A stretch of 64,000 bases of DNA. Source: UBA1672 sp965263215 (lineage in GTDB: Bacteria; Pseudomonadota; Alphaproteobacteria; Micavibrionales; Micavibrionaceae). Below, in pieces: positions 20,601-28,709 of this stretch. Position 1 is the first letter of the stretch, and each line of letters begins with the position of its first letter. The stretch is from assembly GCA_965263215.1 (NCBI GenBank), contig OZ253663.1, positions 62,001 to 126,000 on the forward strand. The letters run 5' to 3'. The position numbers and the translations under genes were made by a program. The notes below the pieces were generated by a model. It searched no databases, was not told where the DNA came from, and saw nothing but the letters and a program-made list of their open reading frames with translations.

Positions 20601-23600
20601 GATCTATATCCAACGTGAACACAACCTCACCGCCAGGCAACGTACCAACATAACCAGACGCATCGCCATTCAAATCAACATCAACAAGCTCGCCGCCAGA
20701 GAAGATATCCTCATCTGAACCGTCATTCTCGTACTTCGCCTTGAACATACCGGTCGGCTTAATCGAACCGGCTCCATCTGAACCAAAGTCAAAGTCAAGC
20801 GTCTCCGTACGTACCAATGGCGTATCAGGCGTTAGGTTACTCTCATCAACTGTCTTGAACTTATTCTCTATCGATGGACCATCATCCAACACCTTAACCG
20901 TAATGTCGCCAGACGCACTGTCACCATCAGCGTCCGTCGCCTTCACGCCAAACGTCAACTCAATCACATCATTCGGATCACTCGTATCCGCATGATCCAA
21001 CTGGCCGATCAACGTAAAGGTATAGGTACCATCAGATTCAATATCTAACGTGAAGATATCAACGCCATCCGCGCGGCCAACATAAACACCGCCCTCAAGC
21101 GTCACAACAACAGGTTCGCCACCGGACGTTAACTCAGCGCCAGCCTGACCCGTAAACCCAAACGAAGACGCATCTGTCGCCATAAAGCCACCAAGACCAT
21201 CACCGCCAAAGTTCGCCGTCACAACACCACCGGCATCATCCGTAGGATCAAGATCCGTCTCGTCAACAACAACATCGCCGCTAATTTCAAGATCATTCAC
21301 GGCACTGTCATGAACATCGATACCAATCACAGCCACATCCGTGTCACCATCAGCGTCGCAGATCTCGACAAAGAACTTCAACCAGATCACCTCATCTGGA
21401 TCACCCGCTATATGGTGATCAAGCGGCAGATACTGCGTATAGGTATATTCACCCGTCAATGGATCTATATCCAACGTGAACACAACCTCACCGCCAGGCA
21501 ACGTACCAACATAACCAGACGCATCGCCATTCAAATCAACATCAACAAGCTCGCCGCCAGAGAAGATATCCTCATCTGAACCGTCATTCTCGTACTTCGC
21601 CTTGAACATACCGGTCGGCTTAATCGAACCGGCTCCATCTGAACCAAAGTCAAAGTCAAGCGTCTCCGTACGTACCAATGGCGTATCAGGCGTTAGGTTA
21701 CTCTCATCAACTGTCTTGAACTTATTCTCTATCGATGGACCATCATCCAACACCTTAACCGTAATGTCGCCAGACGCACTGTCACCATCAGCGTCCGTCG
21801 CCTTCACGCCAAACGTCAACTCAATCACATCATTCGGATCACTCGTATCCGCATGATCCAACTGGCCGATCAACGTAAAGGTATAGGTACCATCAGATTC
21901 AATATCTAACGTGAAGATATCAACGCCATCCGCGCGGCCAACATAAACACCGCCCTCAAGCGTCACAACAACAGGTTCGCCACCGGACGTTAACTCAGCG
22001 CCAGCCTGACCCGTAAACCCAAACGAAGACGCATCTGTCGCCATAAAGCCACCAAGACCATCACCGCCAAAGTTCGCCGTCACAACACCACCGGCATCAT
22101 CCGTAGGATCAAGATCCGTCTCGTCAACAACAACATCGCCGCTAATTTCAAGATCATTCACGGCACTGTCATGAACATCGATACCAATCACAGCCACATC
22201 CGTGTCACCATCAGCGTCGCAGATCTCGACAAAGAACTTCAACCAGATCACCTCATCTGGATCACCCGCTATATGGTGATCAAGCGGCAGATACTGCGTA
22301 TAGGTATATTCACCCGTCAATGGATCTATATCCAACGTGAACACAACCTCACCGCCAGGCAACGTACCAACATAACCAGACGCATCGCCATTCAAATCAA
22401 CATCAACAAGCTCGCCGCCAGAGAAGATATCCTCATCTGAACCGTCATTCTCGTACTTCGCCTTGAACATACCGGTCGGCTTAATCGAACCGGCTCCATC
22501 TGAACCAAAGTCAAAGTCAAGCGTCTCCGTACGCACCAATGGCGTATCAGGCGTTAGGTTACTCTCATCAACTGTCTTGAACTTATTCTCTATCGATGGA
22601 CCATCATCCTTAACATTGACAGTGATAACAGCGTTTTCAACATCATCATCACTATCGGTTGCTTTAACACCGAATTCCAAAGGCAAAGAATCGTCATGAT
22701 CGCCTGTATCGGGGTGATCAAGGGTTCCTTCCAATGTGAATGTGTAGTCACCATCTGATTCGATCACCAGCGTGAATACCGTTTCACCACCGGCAGAGCC
22801 CGTGTATGTATTTGTATCTGCATCAAATTCAACAGTAACAGGGTCACCACCAGATGTAATATCACCGATAAAGAACGTACCATTACCCTCAACTGTACCA
22901 GGATTATCATCACCAAAATCGGCAGCGACATTACCAGACACTGAAACTGTAGGATCAAGGTCCGTTTCATCAATCGTGACTTCATCGTCTTTAACTTCTG
23001 GTGTGTCATCTTTATCGATGCTTAATTTAATTGTATCAAAAGCGCTCGCGCGGTTGTCTGTAAGGTCGTTTTCAAAACCGTTTGTATTTTGCTCAAACGC
23101 AACAGATTCAACAGTAAGTTCGAAATCACCTGTTACACCATCCGGCACAATAATGCCAAGATCAACGAGATCAGCAGGCTCTAACAACCAAACATTATCA
23201 ACTGGATCAAATGTTCCCGCAGTTAACGATGTACCATCAGGCAAGCCAGAAACTTTAATGACTTCGATAACCTCAGAACCATCTACGTCATTCACTGATG
23301 TATTGATAACCAATGGAATTGTCGTACCTTCTTCACCAAATGCGCCATCAGCATCCAGATCAGGTGCATCAGCAACCGCATCAACAAGCACATTAAATGT
23401 ATCAGGGCCGGAATCAGCACTCATATCAGTATCAGGATCAGTGGCCGTGGCAGTCGCAGTCAAACCAGTTAGATCAATATCACTGTCCGCAGGTGGTGTG
23501 AACGTCATAAGCGTGTCCAAGCTCTCGCCTGGCGCAAGCGTTACAGTCCATGTACCAGCCACATCATCATAAACACCTATCGGCGCGTCAAACCCCCAAC

Positions 23601-26600
23601 TTGAGTCAATACCCTCAACAACAACAGTCAAAAATTCACCCGCAGCAGGGTTTTCGCCAAGCTCGGCTGTAATTTGAACATCGACAGTGCCGTCTTCTTT
23701 AACAATAACGTCATCAACGCCGTTATTAACGTCAACCTCAGGTGGGTTAATCACTGGCTTCCATGTCAGTGTAAACACGTCCGATGCCTGATTTGTATTA
23801 TCTGTTGTGTCAACTTCACCGTCTGTTGGCCCATCCTCAGTAAATACCGTAGCCGTCAAATCAATAGAGCCTGAGAAATTTGGATCATTCGGCGTGATTG
23901 TTAAATCAGCAAGTTCTTCTGGGGTCAAATTATAAATACCTGAGCCCGGGAATGTTTCCGTGCCCGCAGATAGCGTAAAGCCATCCGGAACACCTGAAAT
24001 TTGGTATCCAGTAATTGTTTCAGAGCCATCGTCCGAACCAACACCATTGTTAACCTCTTCACCTGTTAAAGCTGTTAGATCGATATCAAGTGACTCACCC
24101 TCAAGACCAGAATCATCTTCGGCATCAACGTCGGGTTTATCAGCCACAGCGTCAACAATAATACCAAAATCATCCGGCGTCGCATCCGCAGTTGTATCAG
24201 TTGCTGGCTCATAGGCACTCGCAGTCGCCTGAAGACCTGAGAGATCAATATCGCTATCGGCAGGCGGTGTGAATGTCAGTAATGTGTCTAAGTTCTCACC
24301 CGGCGCAAGCGTCACTGTCCATGTACCAGTCACATCATCATAATCACCAATTGGTGCATCAAAACCCCAACTTGGGTCAATACCTGTCACAGTTACCGTG
24401 AGGATTTCTCCTCCTGAACCCGCAGGATCAAGCTCGGCTGTGATTGGCACATCAACAGTGCCATCTTCTTTAACGATAACATCATCAACACCATTATTCA
24501 CTTCCAACTCTGGTGGATTCGCTTCAGGCTTCCATGTCAATGTAAACGTGTCTATTTCAGTATTCGTGTTATCTGTATCGTCAAACTCACCATCAACCGG
24601 ATTCTCAGTTGTGAAAATCGTCACAGTAAGATCAATATCGCCTGTAAAATCTGTCGGAGGTGTTATTTCCAAGCCAGAAAGTTCGGTCGGAGTAAATTCC
24701 CAAACGCCGCCACCAAGATCAGTTCCTTGATTAAATGCGAACCCATCAGGTACATCTGAAATTTGATATTTAACAACCGTTTCAGAACCATCTGTGTCTC
24801 CAGCAGAACCGGTAATATCAACGTCTAATGGTGTATTTTCTGCACCAGAGTTGTTCAAACCATCAACTTCTGCGTCGTCAGCCACAGCATCAACAATAAC
24901 GTCAATTTCTTCGGTCGCTGAGGCCGTGTCACCATTGCCTGTTTCCGTTGATGTTGCTGTTACTGTGATACCTGTTAAATCAACGTCACTATCTGCTGGT
25001 GGCGTTAATGTAAAGCCGTCCGTGTAATCATCGCCCGCGGCAACCGTTATTTCATAGGTGTTTGGCCCAGTTTGCACCCAACCTGCGCCAGTCAAATCCC
25101 AGTCATCTGGAATACCATCAACCGTAATTGTTAAGAACTCAGAACCATCAGTATCTGTTAATTGTGCATCAACAGGTACAAAAACAGATCCATCTTCTTT
25201 CACTTGCGCATCTTCAACCTTCAATGTTGGCTCATCCGCAACAGGATTCCATGTCAATGTGAAAGAATCGGTGTCTTGATTGTCATTATTAGTTGTATCA
25301 AACTCACCGTCCGTAACAGGGTTTTCAGTTGTGAAAACAGTGGCTTCTAAGTTAATAGAGCCTGAGAAATTCGGATCATCCGGCGTTACCGTCAAACCGG
25401 CAAGCTCATCCGCAGTCAGAATATAAACACCTGAACCTGGAGATGTTTCCGTACCTGCAGAAAGCGTGAACCCAGCAGGAACACCAGAAATTTCGTAATT
25501 TACGATGCTTTCCGAACCGTCATCCGATCCGGCGCCGTTATTCACTTCTTCACCTGTGAGCGCAGAAATATCAACAGCAAGAGCCACGCCCTCGTCGCCT
25601 TCATTGTTAAGCGCATCAATCTCAGGATCATCCGCAACGGCATCAACGACGATATCAAAAGACTGACCATCTGATCCGGACTGACCTGTTGTGTTGTCAA
25701 CTTCATCTACTGAGTATGTAAGATCGAGCGCATCAACGTCGCTGTCTAGTGGTGGCGTAAACACTGGCCCACCTTCAAAAGAAGAGCCCGCAGGTAGAGT
25801 AATCGTCCATGTGCCGGCATCAGAATCAAATTCTCCATTACCAACGAAGTTGTCGAAGGCATCAAATGCCGCATCAGACACAACCCACCCATCAGGAATA
25901 CCAGAGATTGTAATTGTTAATTCACCATTCGCAGAGTCTGGAGACGCAAAAGATATGACAGTCACATCACCATCTTCAGAAACCTGATAGCTTCCAATTT
26001 CAAATTCCGGGTTTAACGGTGGTAAAGATATAGAACCCGAATCTTGCGCAATAAACTGCTCTTCAATACGCGGGTCAAAACCATACTGAAGTTGTGTCGG
26101 GTTGATTGGACCGACATCTTCAATTCTAATGATACCTTGCGCCTCAAAACTACTTTGGAACCCATATCCGCGCACAGCCGAACCGCCTGCTTGACCACCT
26201 TCTCCGCCACCAGCTTCAGGCTCAATACCAGAGAGTTTTTGGGCCGTTGTTGAGGAGACATTCTCGCCCGTGTCATTCTGGTCATCACCAGCCGCAGGTT
26301 CAATTTTACCGGCCTGCTGTGCTTCGTCAGTGATTGATTTTAATTCTTGAAATTCAGGCAAAACAGTATCGCCGTCATTTTCATTGAACTGTATTTGTAC
26401 GTATTGCTCACCCTCAATGGCTTCTGCACCATTACCCTGAGCATCAACATCGGCCTGATCCAAAACAATATCTTCTGCCAGAGATGCCAGCACTAAATTC
26501 TGACTAAGCGCATCCGAAGAAATTTCGCAAACTTCCTCTGATAAAGGTGCATTATCATTGTGCTCATAAGTGCTTTTAGTACCCTGCTCACCCGCGTCAA

Positions 26601-26616
26601 AAGCTGGATTGGTCAT
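14641..26616 (-). CDS. Giant repetitive RTX adhesin, LapA-like (3991 aa)
   Basis: A type I-secreted surface adhesin. Visible architecture: an acidic N-terminus (1-200) with no Sec signal; a PAAG motif at 107-110, the form of dialanine site cut by LapG-type proteases; and a series of acidic Ig/cadherin-like modules, about residues 200-1200. Next comes a 135-aa unit (B0) resembling the B units, then an array of seven A and six B units (1337-3206) of the T1SS-143/DUF5801 kind. A VCBS-like module with an apparent ~170-aa insertion (3208-3510) follows, then a von Willebrand A domain with MIDAS motif DVSGS near 3571. The C-terminus has RTX nonapeptides (GGAGDDTIFG, GGSGNDIF) near 3870-3925 and a secretion signal. 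Each A unit contains one Cys. A GAGGAG ribosome site precedes ATG 26616. It heads the operon with its own exporter genes. Confidence 0.95.
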   Translation of the reverse strand: MTNPAFDAGEQGTKSTYEHNDNAPLSEEVCEISSDALSQNLVLASLAEDIVLDQADVDAQGNGAEAIEGEQYVQIQFNENDGDTVLPEFQELKSITDEAQQAGKIEPAAGDDQNDTGENVSSTTAQKLSGIEPEAGGGEGGQAGGSAVRGYGFQSSFEAQGIIRIEDVGPINPTQLQYGFDPRIEEQFIAQDSGSISLPPLNPEFEIGSYQVSEDGDVTVISFASPDSANGELTITISGIPDGWVVSDAAFDAFDNFVGNGEFDSDAGTWTITLPAGSSFEGGPVFTPPLDSDVDALDLTYSVDEVDNTTGQSGSDGQSFDIVVDAVADDPEIDALNNEGDEGVALAVDISALTGEEVNNGAGSDDGSESIVNYEISGVPAGFTLSAGTETSPGSGVYILTADELAGLTVTPDDPNFSGSINLEATVFTTENPVTDGEFDTTNNDNQDTDSFTLTWNPVADEPTLKVEDAQVKEDGSVFVPVDAQLTDTDGSEFLTITVDGIPDDWDLTGAGWVQTGPNTYEITVAAGDDYTDGFTLTPPADSDVDLTGITVTATSTETGNGDTASATEEIDVIVDAVADDAEVDGLNNSGAENTPLDVDITGSAGDTDGSETVVKYQISDVPDGFAFNQGTDLGGGVWEFTPTELSGLEITPPTDFTGDIDLTVTIFTTENPVDGEFDDTDNTNTEIDTFTLTWKPEANPPELEVNNGVDDVIVKEDGTVDVPITAELDPAGSGGEILTVTVTGIDPSWGFDAPIGDYDDVTGTWTVTLAPGENLDTLLTFTPPADSDIDLSGLQATASAYEPATDTTADATPDDFGIIVDAVADKPDVDAEDDSGLEGESLDIDLTALTGEEVNNGVGSDDGSETITGYQISGVPDGFTLSAGTETFPGSGIYNLTPEELADLTITPNDPNFSGSIDLTATVFTEDGPTDGEVDTTDNTNQASDVFTLTWKPVINPPEVDVNNGVDDVIVKEDGTVDVQITAELGENPAAGEFLTVVVEGIDSSWGFDAPIGVYDDVAGTWTVTLAPGESLDTLMTFTPPADSDIDLTGLTATATATDPDTDMSADSGPDTFNVLVDAVADAPDLDADGAFGEEGTTIPLVINTSVNDVDGSEVIEVIKVSGLPDGTSLTAGTFDPVDNVWLLEPADLVDLGIIVPDGVTGDFELTVESVAFEQNTNGFENDLTDNRASAFDTIKLSIDKDDTPEVKDDEVTIDETDLDPTVSVSGNVAADFGDDNPGTVEGNGTFFIGDITSGGDPVTVEFDADTNTYTGSAGGETVFTLVIESDGDYTFTLEGTLDHPDTGDHDDSLPLEFGVKATDSDDDVENAVITVNVKDDGPSIENKFKTVDESNLTPDTPLVRTETLDFDFGSDGAGSIKPTGMFKAKYENDGSDEDIFSGGELVDVDLNGDASGYVGTLPGGEVVFTLDIDPLTGEYTYTQYLPLDHHIAGDPDEVIWLKFFVEICDADGDTDVAVIGIDVHDSAVNDLEISGDVVVDETDLDPTDDAGGVVTANFGGDGLGGFMATDASSFGFTGQAGAELTSGGEPVVVTLEGGVYVGRADGVDIFTLDIESDGTYTFTLIGQLDHADTSDPNDVIELTFGVKATDADGDSASGDITVKVLDDGPSIENKFKTVDESNLTPDTPLVRTETLDFDFGSDGAGSIKPTGMFKAKYENDGSDEDIFSGGELVDVDLNGDASGYVGTLPGGEVVFTLDIDPLTGEYTYTQYLPLDHHIAGDPDEVIWLKFFVEICDADGDTDVAVIGIDVHDSAVNDLEISGDVVVDETDLDPTDDAGGVVTANFGGDGLGGFMATDASSFGFTGQAGAELTSGGEPVVVTLEGGVYVGRADGVDIFTLDIESDGTYTFTLIGQLDHADTSDPNDVIELTFGVKATDADGDSASGDITVKVLDDGPSIENKFKTVDESNLTPDTPLVRTETLDFDFGSDGAGSIKPTGMFKAKYENDGSDEDIFSGGELVDVDLNGDASGYVGTLPGGEVVFTLDIDPLTGEYTYTQYLPLDHHIAGDPDEVIWLKFFVEICDADGDTDVAVIGIDVHDSAVNDLEISGDVVVDETDLDPTDDAGGVVTANFGGDGLGGFMATDASSFGFTGQAGAELTSGGEPVVVTLEGGVYVGRADGVDIFTLDIESDGTYTFTLIGQLDHADTSDPNDVIELTFGVKATDADGDSASGDITVKVLDDGPSIENKFKTVDESNLTPDTPLVRTETLDFDFGSDGAGSIKPTGMFKAKYENDGSDEDIFSGGELVDVDLNGDASGYVGTLPGGEVVFTLDIDPLTGEYTYTQYLPLDHHIAGDPDEVIWLKFFVEICDADGDTDVAVIGIDVHDSAVNDLEISGDVVVDETDLDPTDDAGGVVTANFGGDGLGGFMATDASSFGFTGQAGAELTSGGEPVVVTLEGGVYVGRADGVDIFTLDIESDGTYTFTLIGQLDHADTSDPNDVIELTFGVKATDADGDSASGDITVKVLDDGPSIENKFKTVDESNLTPDTPLVRTETLDFDFGSDGAGSIKPTGMFKAKYENDGSDEDIFSGGELVDVDLNGDASGYVGTLPGGEVVFTLDIDPLTGEYTYTQYLPLDHHIAGDPDEVIWLKFFVEICDADGDTDVAVIGIDVHDSAVNDLEISGDVVVDETDLDPTDDAGGVVTANFGGDGLGGFMATDASSFGFTGQAGAELTSGGEPVVVTLEGGVYVGRADGVDIFTLDIESDGTYTFTLIGQLDHADTSDPNDVIELTFGVKATDADGDSASGDITVKVLDDGPSIENKFKTVDESNLTPDTPLVRTETLDFDFGSDGAGSIKPTGMFKAKYENDGSDEDIFSGGELVDVDLNGDASGYVGTLPGGEVVFTLDIDPLTGEYTYTQYLPLDHHIAGDPDEVIWLKFFVEICDADGDTDVAVIGIDVHDSAVNDLEISGDVVVDETDLDPTDDAGGVVTANFGGDGLGGFMATDASSFGFTGQAGAELTSGGEPVVVTLEGGVYVGRADGVDIFTLDIESDGTYTFTLIGQLDHADTSDPNDVIELTFGVKATDADGDSASGDITVKVLDDGPSIENKFKTVDESNLTPDTPLVRTETLDFDFGSDGAGSIKPTGMFKAKYENDGSDEDIFSGGELVDVDLNGDASGYVGTLPGGEVVFTLDIDPLTGEYTYTQYLPLDHHIAGDPDEVIWLKFFVEICDADGDTDVAVIGIDVHDSGLIAHDDCVEFNVSEGVFDGNVSDNDILSADTPNSVTQIKFGSNVVDVPADGSNTTIEGDHGILTINNTGAYSYDPFESAFSQGYQYSVDNPPGSDNGGDIKNITTCFDENTNQFSFEMKIDDVSEGFTLAINGGPNPKGHANEMALIYFDASGSEPVVSIYNYNGLNTQTSWQGSEIVSSITSADIFSNISVTTDGLGNKIFSFDMDATTIQEFSNDPDWTGVSFADQLGMWLHPVKGLDTDYDADGFLTQWSTSGNGWYDTSYRDTEHKDDLECVEDQFEYVLQDFDGDTSEALLKIKTYDDTGELIVGQNVNDDEHSDVPHLVNGDEGVITGSFGSDILAGDAGGSFLEEQTQDYNFVFILDVSGSMGSTSNADSKISLLKDAVDNLLTDVSTYDGGEIKVHLVPFATASKPSGTFTITDAGELANLQAYLDGLSTGGFTNYEDPLQDAIAWLEGSEPLGGNAITTTYFISDGAPNRYIDESDAVASGSASEVIDEISGGDFTNEVGTIQSLSDEVIGVGISVGGNISRLDIIDSDGSAIVIDDPTDLTVALAGTSPLDKLLAAGDDVIEGGDNSDIIFGDVLFTDDLADFHGLSTEDGSGWEVFERLENGESGIDAGWSREDTITYIRDNAESLSQESVNSEGQGRDGGDDIIKGGAGDDTIFGQEGDDIIAGGLGNDDLYGGSGNDIFLFEAIDEGIDAIKDFVIGDDLLDLSAILTGYDETDVTQDIADFVIATESGGNTTIAVDETGAGGVGGSTEIAVLEGVTGLDLDTSIKTDTIV
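16999..22608 (-). repeat. Tandem array of near-identical 861-bp repeats in the adhesin
   Basis: The array contains 6.5 periods of 861 bp (287 codons). Each period is an A unit of 444 bp (DDGPSIE...VHDS) plus a B unit of 417 bp. The order along the protein is A1-B1 to A6-B6 and then A7. By eye the copies are identical base for base, including silent sites. The only difference I found is at 22534, where A1 has ACGCACC and the others ACGTACC. Such identity points to very recent amplification or continuing gene conversion. Copy number is likely unstable, and a short-read assembly could misstate it. Confidence 0.95.
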
Positions 26617-26767
26617 GTAGAAATCTCCTCAGTATATACGTAACAAAATCAAGACGTGCGTCTGCACCCCAAATACAAATGTTAATAATTTATTAATAAT
26701 TCGGCTTGTTGTAGCAGGATTCCTTGCGTTAAGTCAAAAAAATTATGACAACAGATTAAAAAAAAAC

Positions 26768-26920
26768 ATGAATAAAAAAAGAAGCTTAGGAGAGAAATTT
26801 AATGTTTTTTATGGAAAAATTGCCACAGACTGCGTACAGCCTATTTTATTAGCTTTTCCTGATGCTTTTAATGCGCCTGATATTTATAATTTTGCGGCAC
26901 TAAAAACGGTTCATTTTTAA
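26768..26920 (+). CDS. Possible 50-aa small ORF upstream of the adhesin gene
   Basis: An ATG-to-TAA frame of 51 codons (begins MNKKRSLGEKFNVF, ends ALKTVHF) lies in the 358-base gap between the adhesin and serA genes. There is no ribosome site before its ATG. A good AGGAGAG lies inside it, before another ATG in a different frame that would make a 16-residue peptide (MFFMEKLPQTAYSLFY). The gap also contains the adhesin's upstream region and the serA terminator; nothing else is evident. It is AT-rich and may be non-coding. Confidence 0.22.
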   Translation: MNKKRSLGEKFNVFYGKIATDCVQPILLAFPDAFNAPDIYNFAALKTVHF

Positions 26921-26921
26921 T

Positions 26922-26948
26922 AAAAAAAGGAGCTCAAGATTGAGCCCC
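26922..26948 (-). terminator. Rho-independent terminator of serA
   Basis: On the minus strand GGGGCTCAA and TTGAGCTCC pair (one mismatch) across a tight loop, followed by TTTTTTTATT. It lies about 27 bases past the serA stop. Confidence 0.8.
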
Positions 26949-26974
26949 TTTCCGTAAAAATTTTTTATTTTTTC

Positions 26975-28552
26975 TTAAAATTTCAAACGACGCGCATTGT
27001 GCACCTGCGGCAAGTTTGAAACCTTTTGGAACAAAAGATCGCTCAGTGGCTCATCCAAAGAAACAAGACATATCGCACCATTCCCAGATGACTTCCTACC
27101 AAGACGGAAGTCCGCAATGTTCTGACCGGCATTAGCCAAGATCGTCCCAAGCCCGCCAATCAAGCCAGGCTTGTCTTCGTTACGGATAAACAACATATCA
27201 TTGCTCAAGGCAACTTCAATCGGCACGCCTTCGATATTAACAATGCGCGGCTCCTTACCTGTGAACAAAGTTCCCGTAACATTACGTTCGCGCTCACTGG
27301 TTTTGACAACAATATTGATCATAGAACGCCATTCCTGGCCGTCATTGTCATAGCTTTGCTTGATTTGAATACCGCGACTTTCTGCAACCTGTAGCGCATT
27401 CACCATATTCACGCTCTCCATCTGAGATCCCAACAAGTGTGAAATCATCGTGGACGTGATCGGATCAGTATTTACAGACGTTACAGTACCGCAATATTCA
27501 ATCTCTATCGATTCAATTGCATGCTCTGTGATTTGACCAGCAAATTCACCAAGCTGCTCTGCCAACCTTAGATAAGGTTTCAGCTTAGGCGCATCTTCCG
27601 CAGAAATAGACGGCATGTTAAGCGCATTCATCACCGCACCATTCACAAGGTAATCGGACATTTGTTCCGCAACTTGAATGGCTACATTTACTTGCGCCTC
27701 CTTCGTTGCTGCACCCAAATGCGGCGTACAAATTACTTTATCGTTACCGAACAGAATATTTTCTGTAGCAGGCTCTACCTCAAACACATCCAATGCTGCG
27801 CCCGCGACCTTACCGGAATCAAGCGCCTCTTTCAGATCCGCCTCCACAACAATTCCGCCGCGTGCACAATTAATAATGCGAACACCATCTTTCATTTTGG
27901 CAATCGTATCTTTGTTGATCAGACCTGCCGTATGTTCATTCTTGGGAACATGGATTGTGATAAAATCAGCGCGAGCGAACAGCTCGTCCAATTCAACTTT
28001 TTCAACACCGAGTTTTTCAGCGCGCTCTTCCGTCAAAAACGGGTCAAACGCGACAACCTTCATTTTCAAACCGAGTGCACGATCCGCAGCAATAGAGCCA
28101 ATATTACCGCATCCGATAACACCGCATGTCTTATTATATAGCTCCGCGCCCATAAAACGCTTCTTTTCCCACTTACCGGCGTGCGTGCTTTCATTGGCTT
28201 GTGGAATATCACGCGCTAATGCCATCATCATCGAAATCGCATGTTCTGCCGTTGTAATGGAATTTCCGAAAGGCGTATTCATAACGACGACACCTTTGGC
28301 GGTCGCCGAAGGAATATCAACATTATCAACACCGATACCTGCGCGTCCGACAACTTTCAGATTCGCGCCTTTTTCAATCATCTCAGCCGTTACTTTAGTA
28401 GCCGAGCGGATCGCAAGACCATCATACTGATCAATAATTTCGAGTTGTTCTTCGGGTGTTAAGCCGGGCTTGAAATCGACATCGATTCCATTCTTTTCAA
28501 AAATTTCCACGGCTAGGGGGTCCAGCTTATCGCTGATCAAGACTTTTGGCAT
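26975..28552 (-). CDS. serA: D-3-phosphoglycerate dehydrogenase
   Basis: SerA oxidises 3-phosphoglycerate to 3-phosphohydroxypyruvate, the first step of serine synthesis. At 525 aa it is the long form. It has a split substrate domain, a Rossmann NAD domain with GCGNIGSIAADRALG near residue 148, catalytic Arg in NCARGG, Glu in DVFEVEP, and His in TPHLGAAT near residue 280. The allosteric-substrate-binding domain follows, and then an ACT domain at the C-terminus (LFIRNEDKPGLIGGLG near 455). AGGAG precedes ATG 28552. It is transcribed alone with its own terminator. The other serine genes, serC and serB, lie within 3 kb in separate units. Confidence 0.97.
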   Translation of the reverse strand: MPKVLISDKLDPLAVEIFEKNGIDVDFKPGLTPEEQLEIIDQYDGLAIRSATKVTAEMIEKGANLKVVGRAGIGVDNVDIPSATAKGVVVMNTPFGNSITTAEHAISMMMALARDIPQANESTHAGKWEKKRFMGAELYNKTCGVIGCGNIGSIAADRALGLKMKVVAFDPFLTEERAEKLGVEKVELDELFARADFITIHVPKNEHTAGLINKDTIAKMKDGVRIINCARGGIVVEADLKEALDSGKVAGAALDVFEVEPATENILFGNDKVICTPHLGAATKEAQVNVAIQVAEQMSDYLVNGAVMNALNMPSISAEDAPKLKPYLRLAEQLGEFAGQITEHAIESIEIEYCGTVTSVNTDPITSTMISHLLGSQMESVNMVNALQVAESRGIQIKQSYDNDGQEWRSMINIVVKTSERERNVTGTLFTGKEPRIVNIEGVPIEVALSNDMLFIRNEDKPGLIGGLGTILANAGQNIADFRLGRKSSGNGAICLVSLDEPLSDLLFQKVSNLPQVHNARRLKF

Positions 28553-28709
28553 AATTTTAACTCCTATTTTTGTCTTGTTTAGGAAAACAGGCGTTCAGAC
28601 ATAAGGGAGAGCTAATACAAAGTCAAACTTTAAATATCACCTTGATTTTAATAATTTACATATATAAGGTGCGCCATCTATTTAATATGGAAAAAGGGAA
28701 ACCAAAACA

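Noticed and set aside
16990..22700. Repeated plus-strand ORFs (69-89 aa) every 861 bases, which could look like a repeated gene family or CRISPR-like array
   Set aside because: They are antisense shadows of the adhesin repeats, with no start signals of their own. The period is far too long for a CRISPR and there are no unique spacers.
26620..26760. TTGACT with a TACAAC-like box as an adhesin promoter
   Set aside because: The -10 candidate matches the consensus at only four of six positions at 18-base spacing, so it was not listed as a feature.
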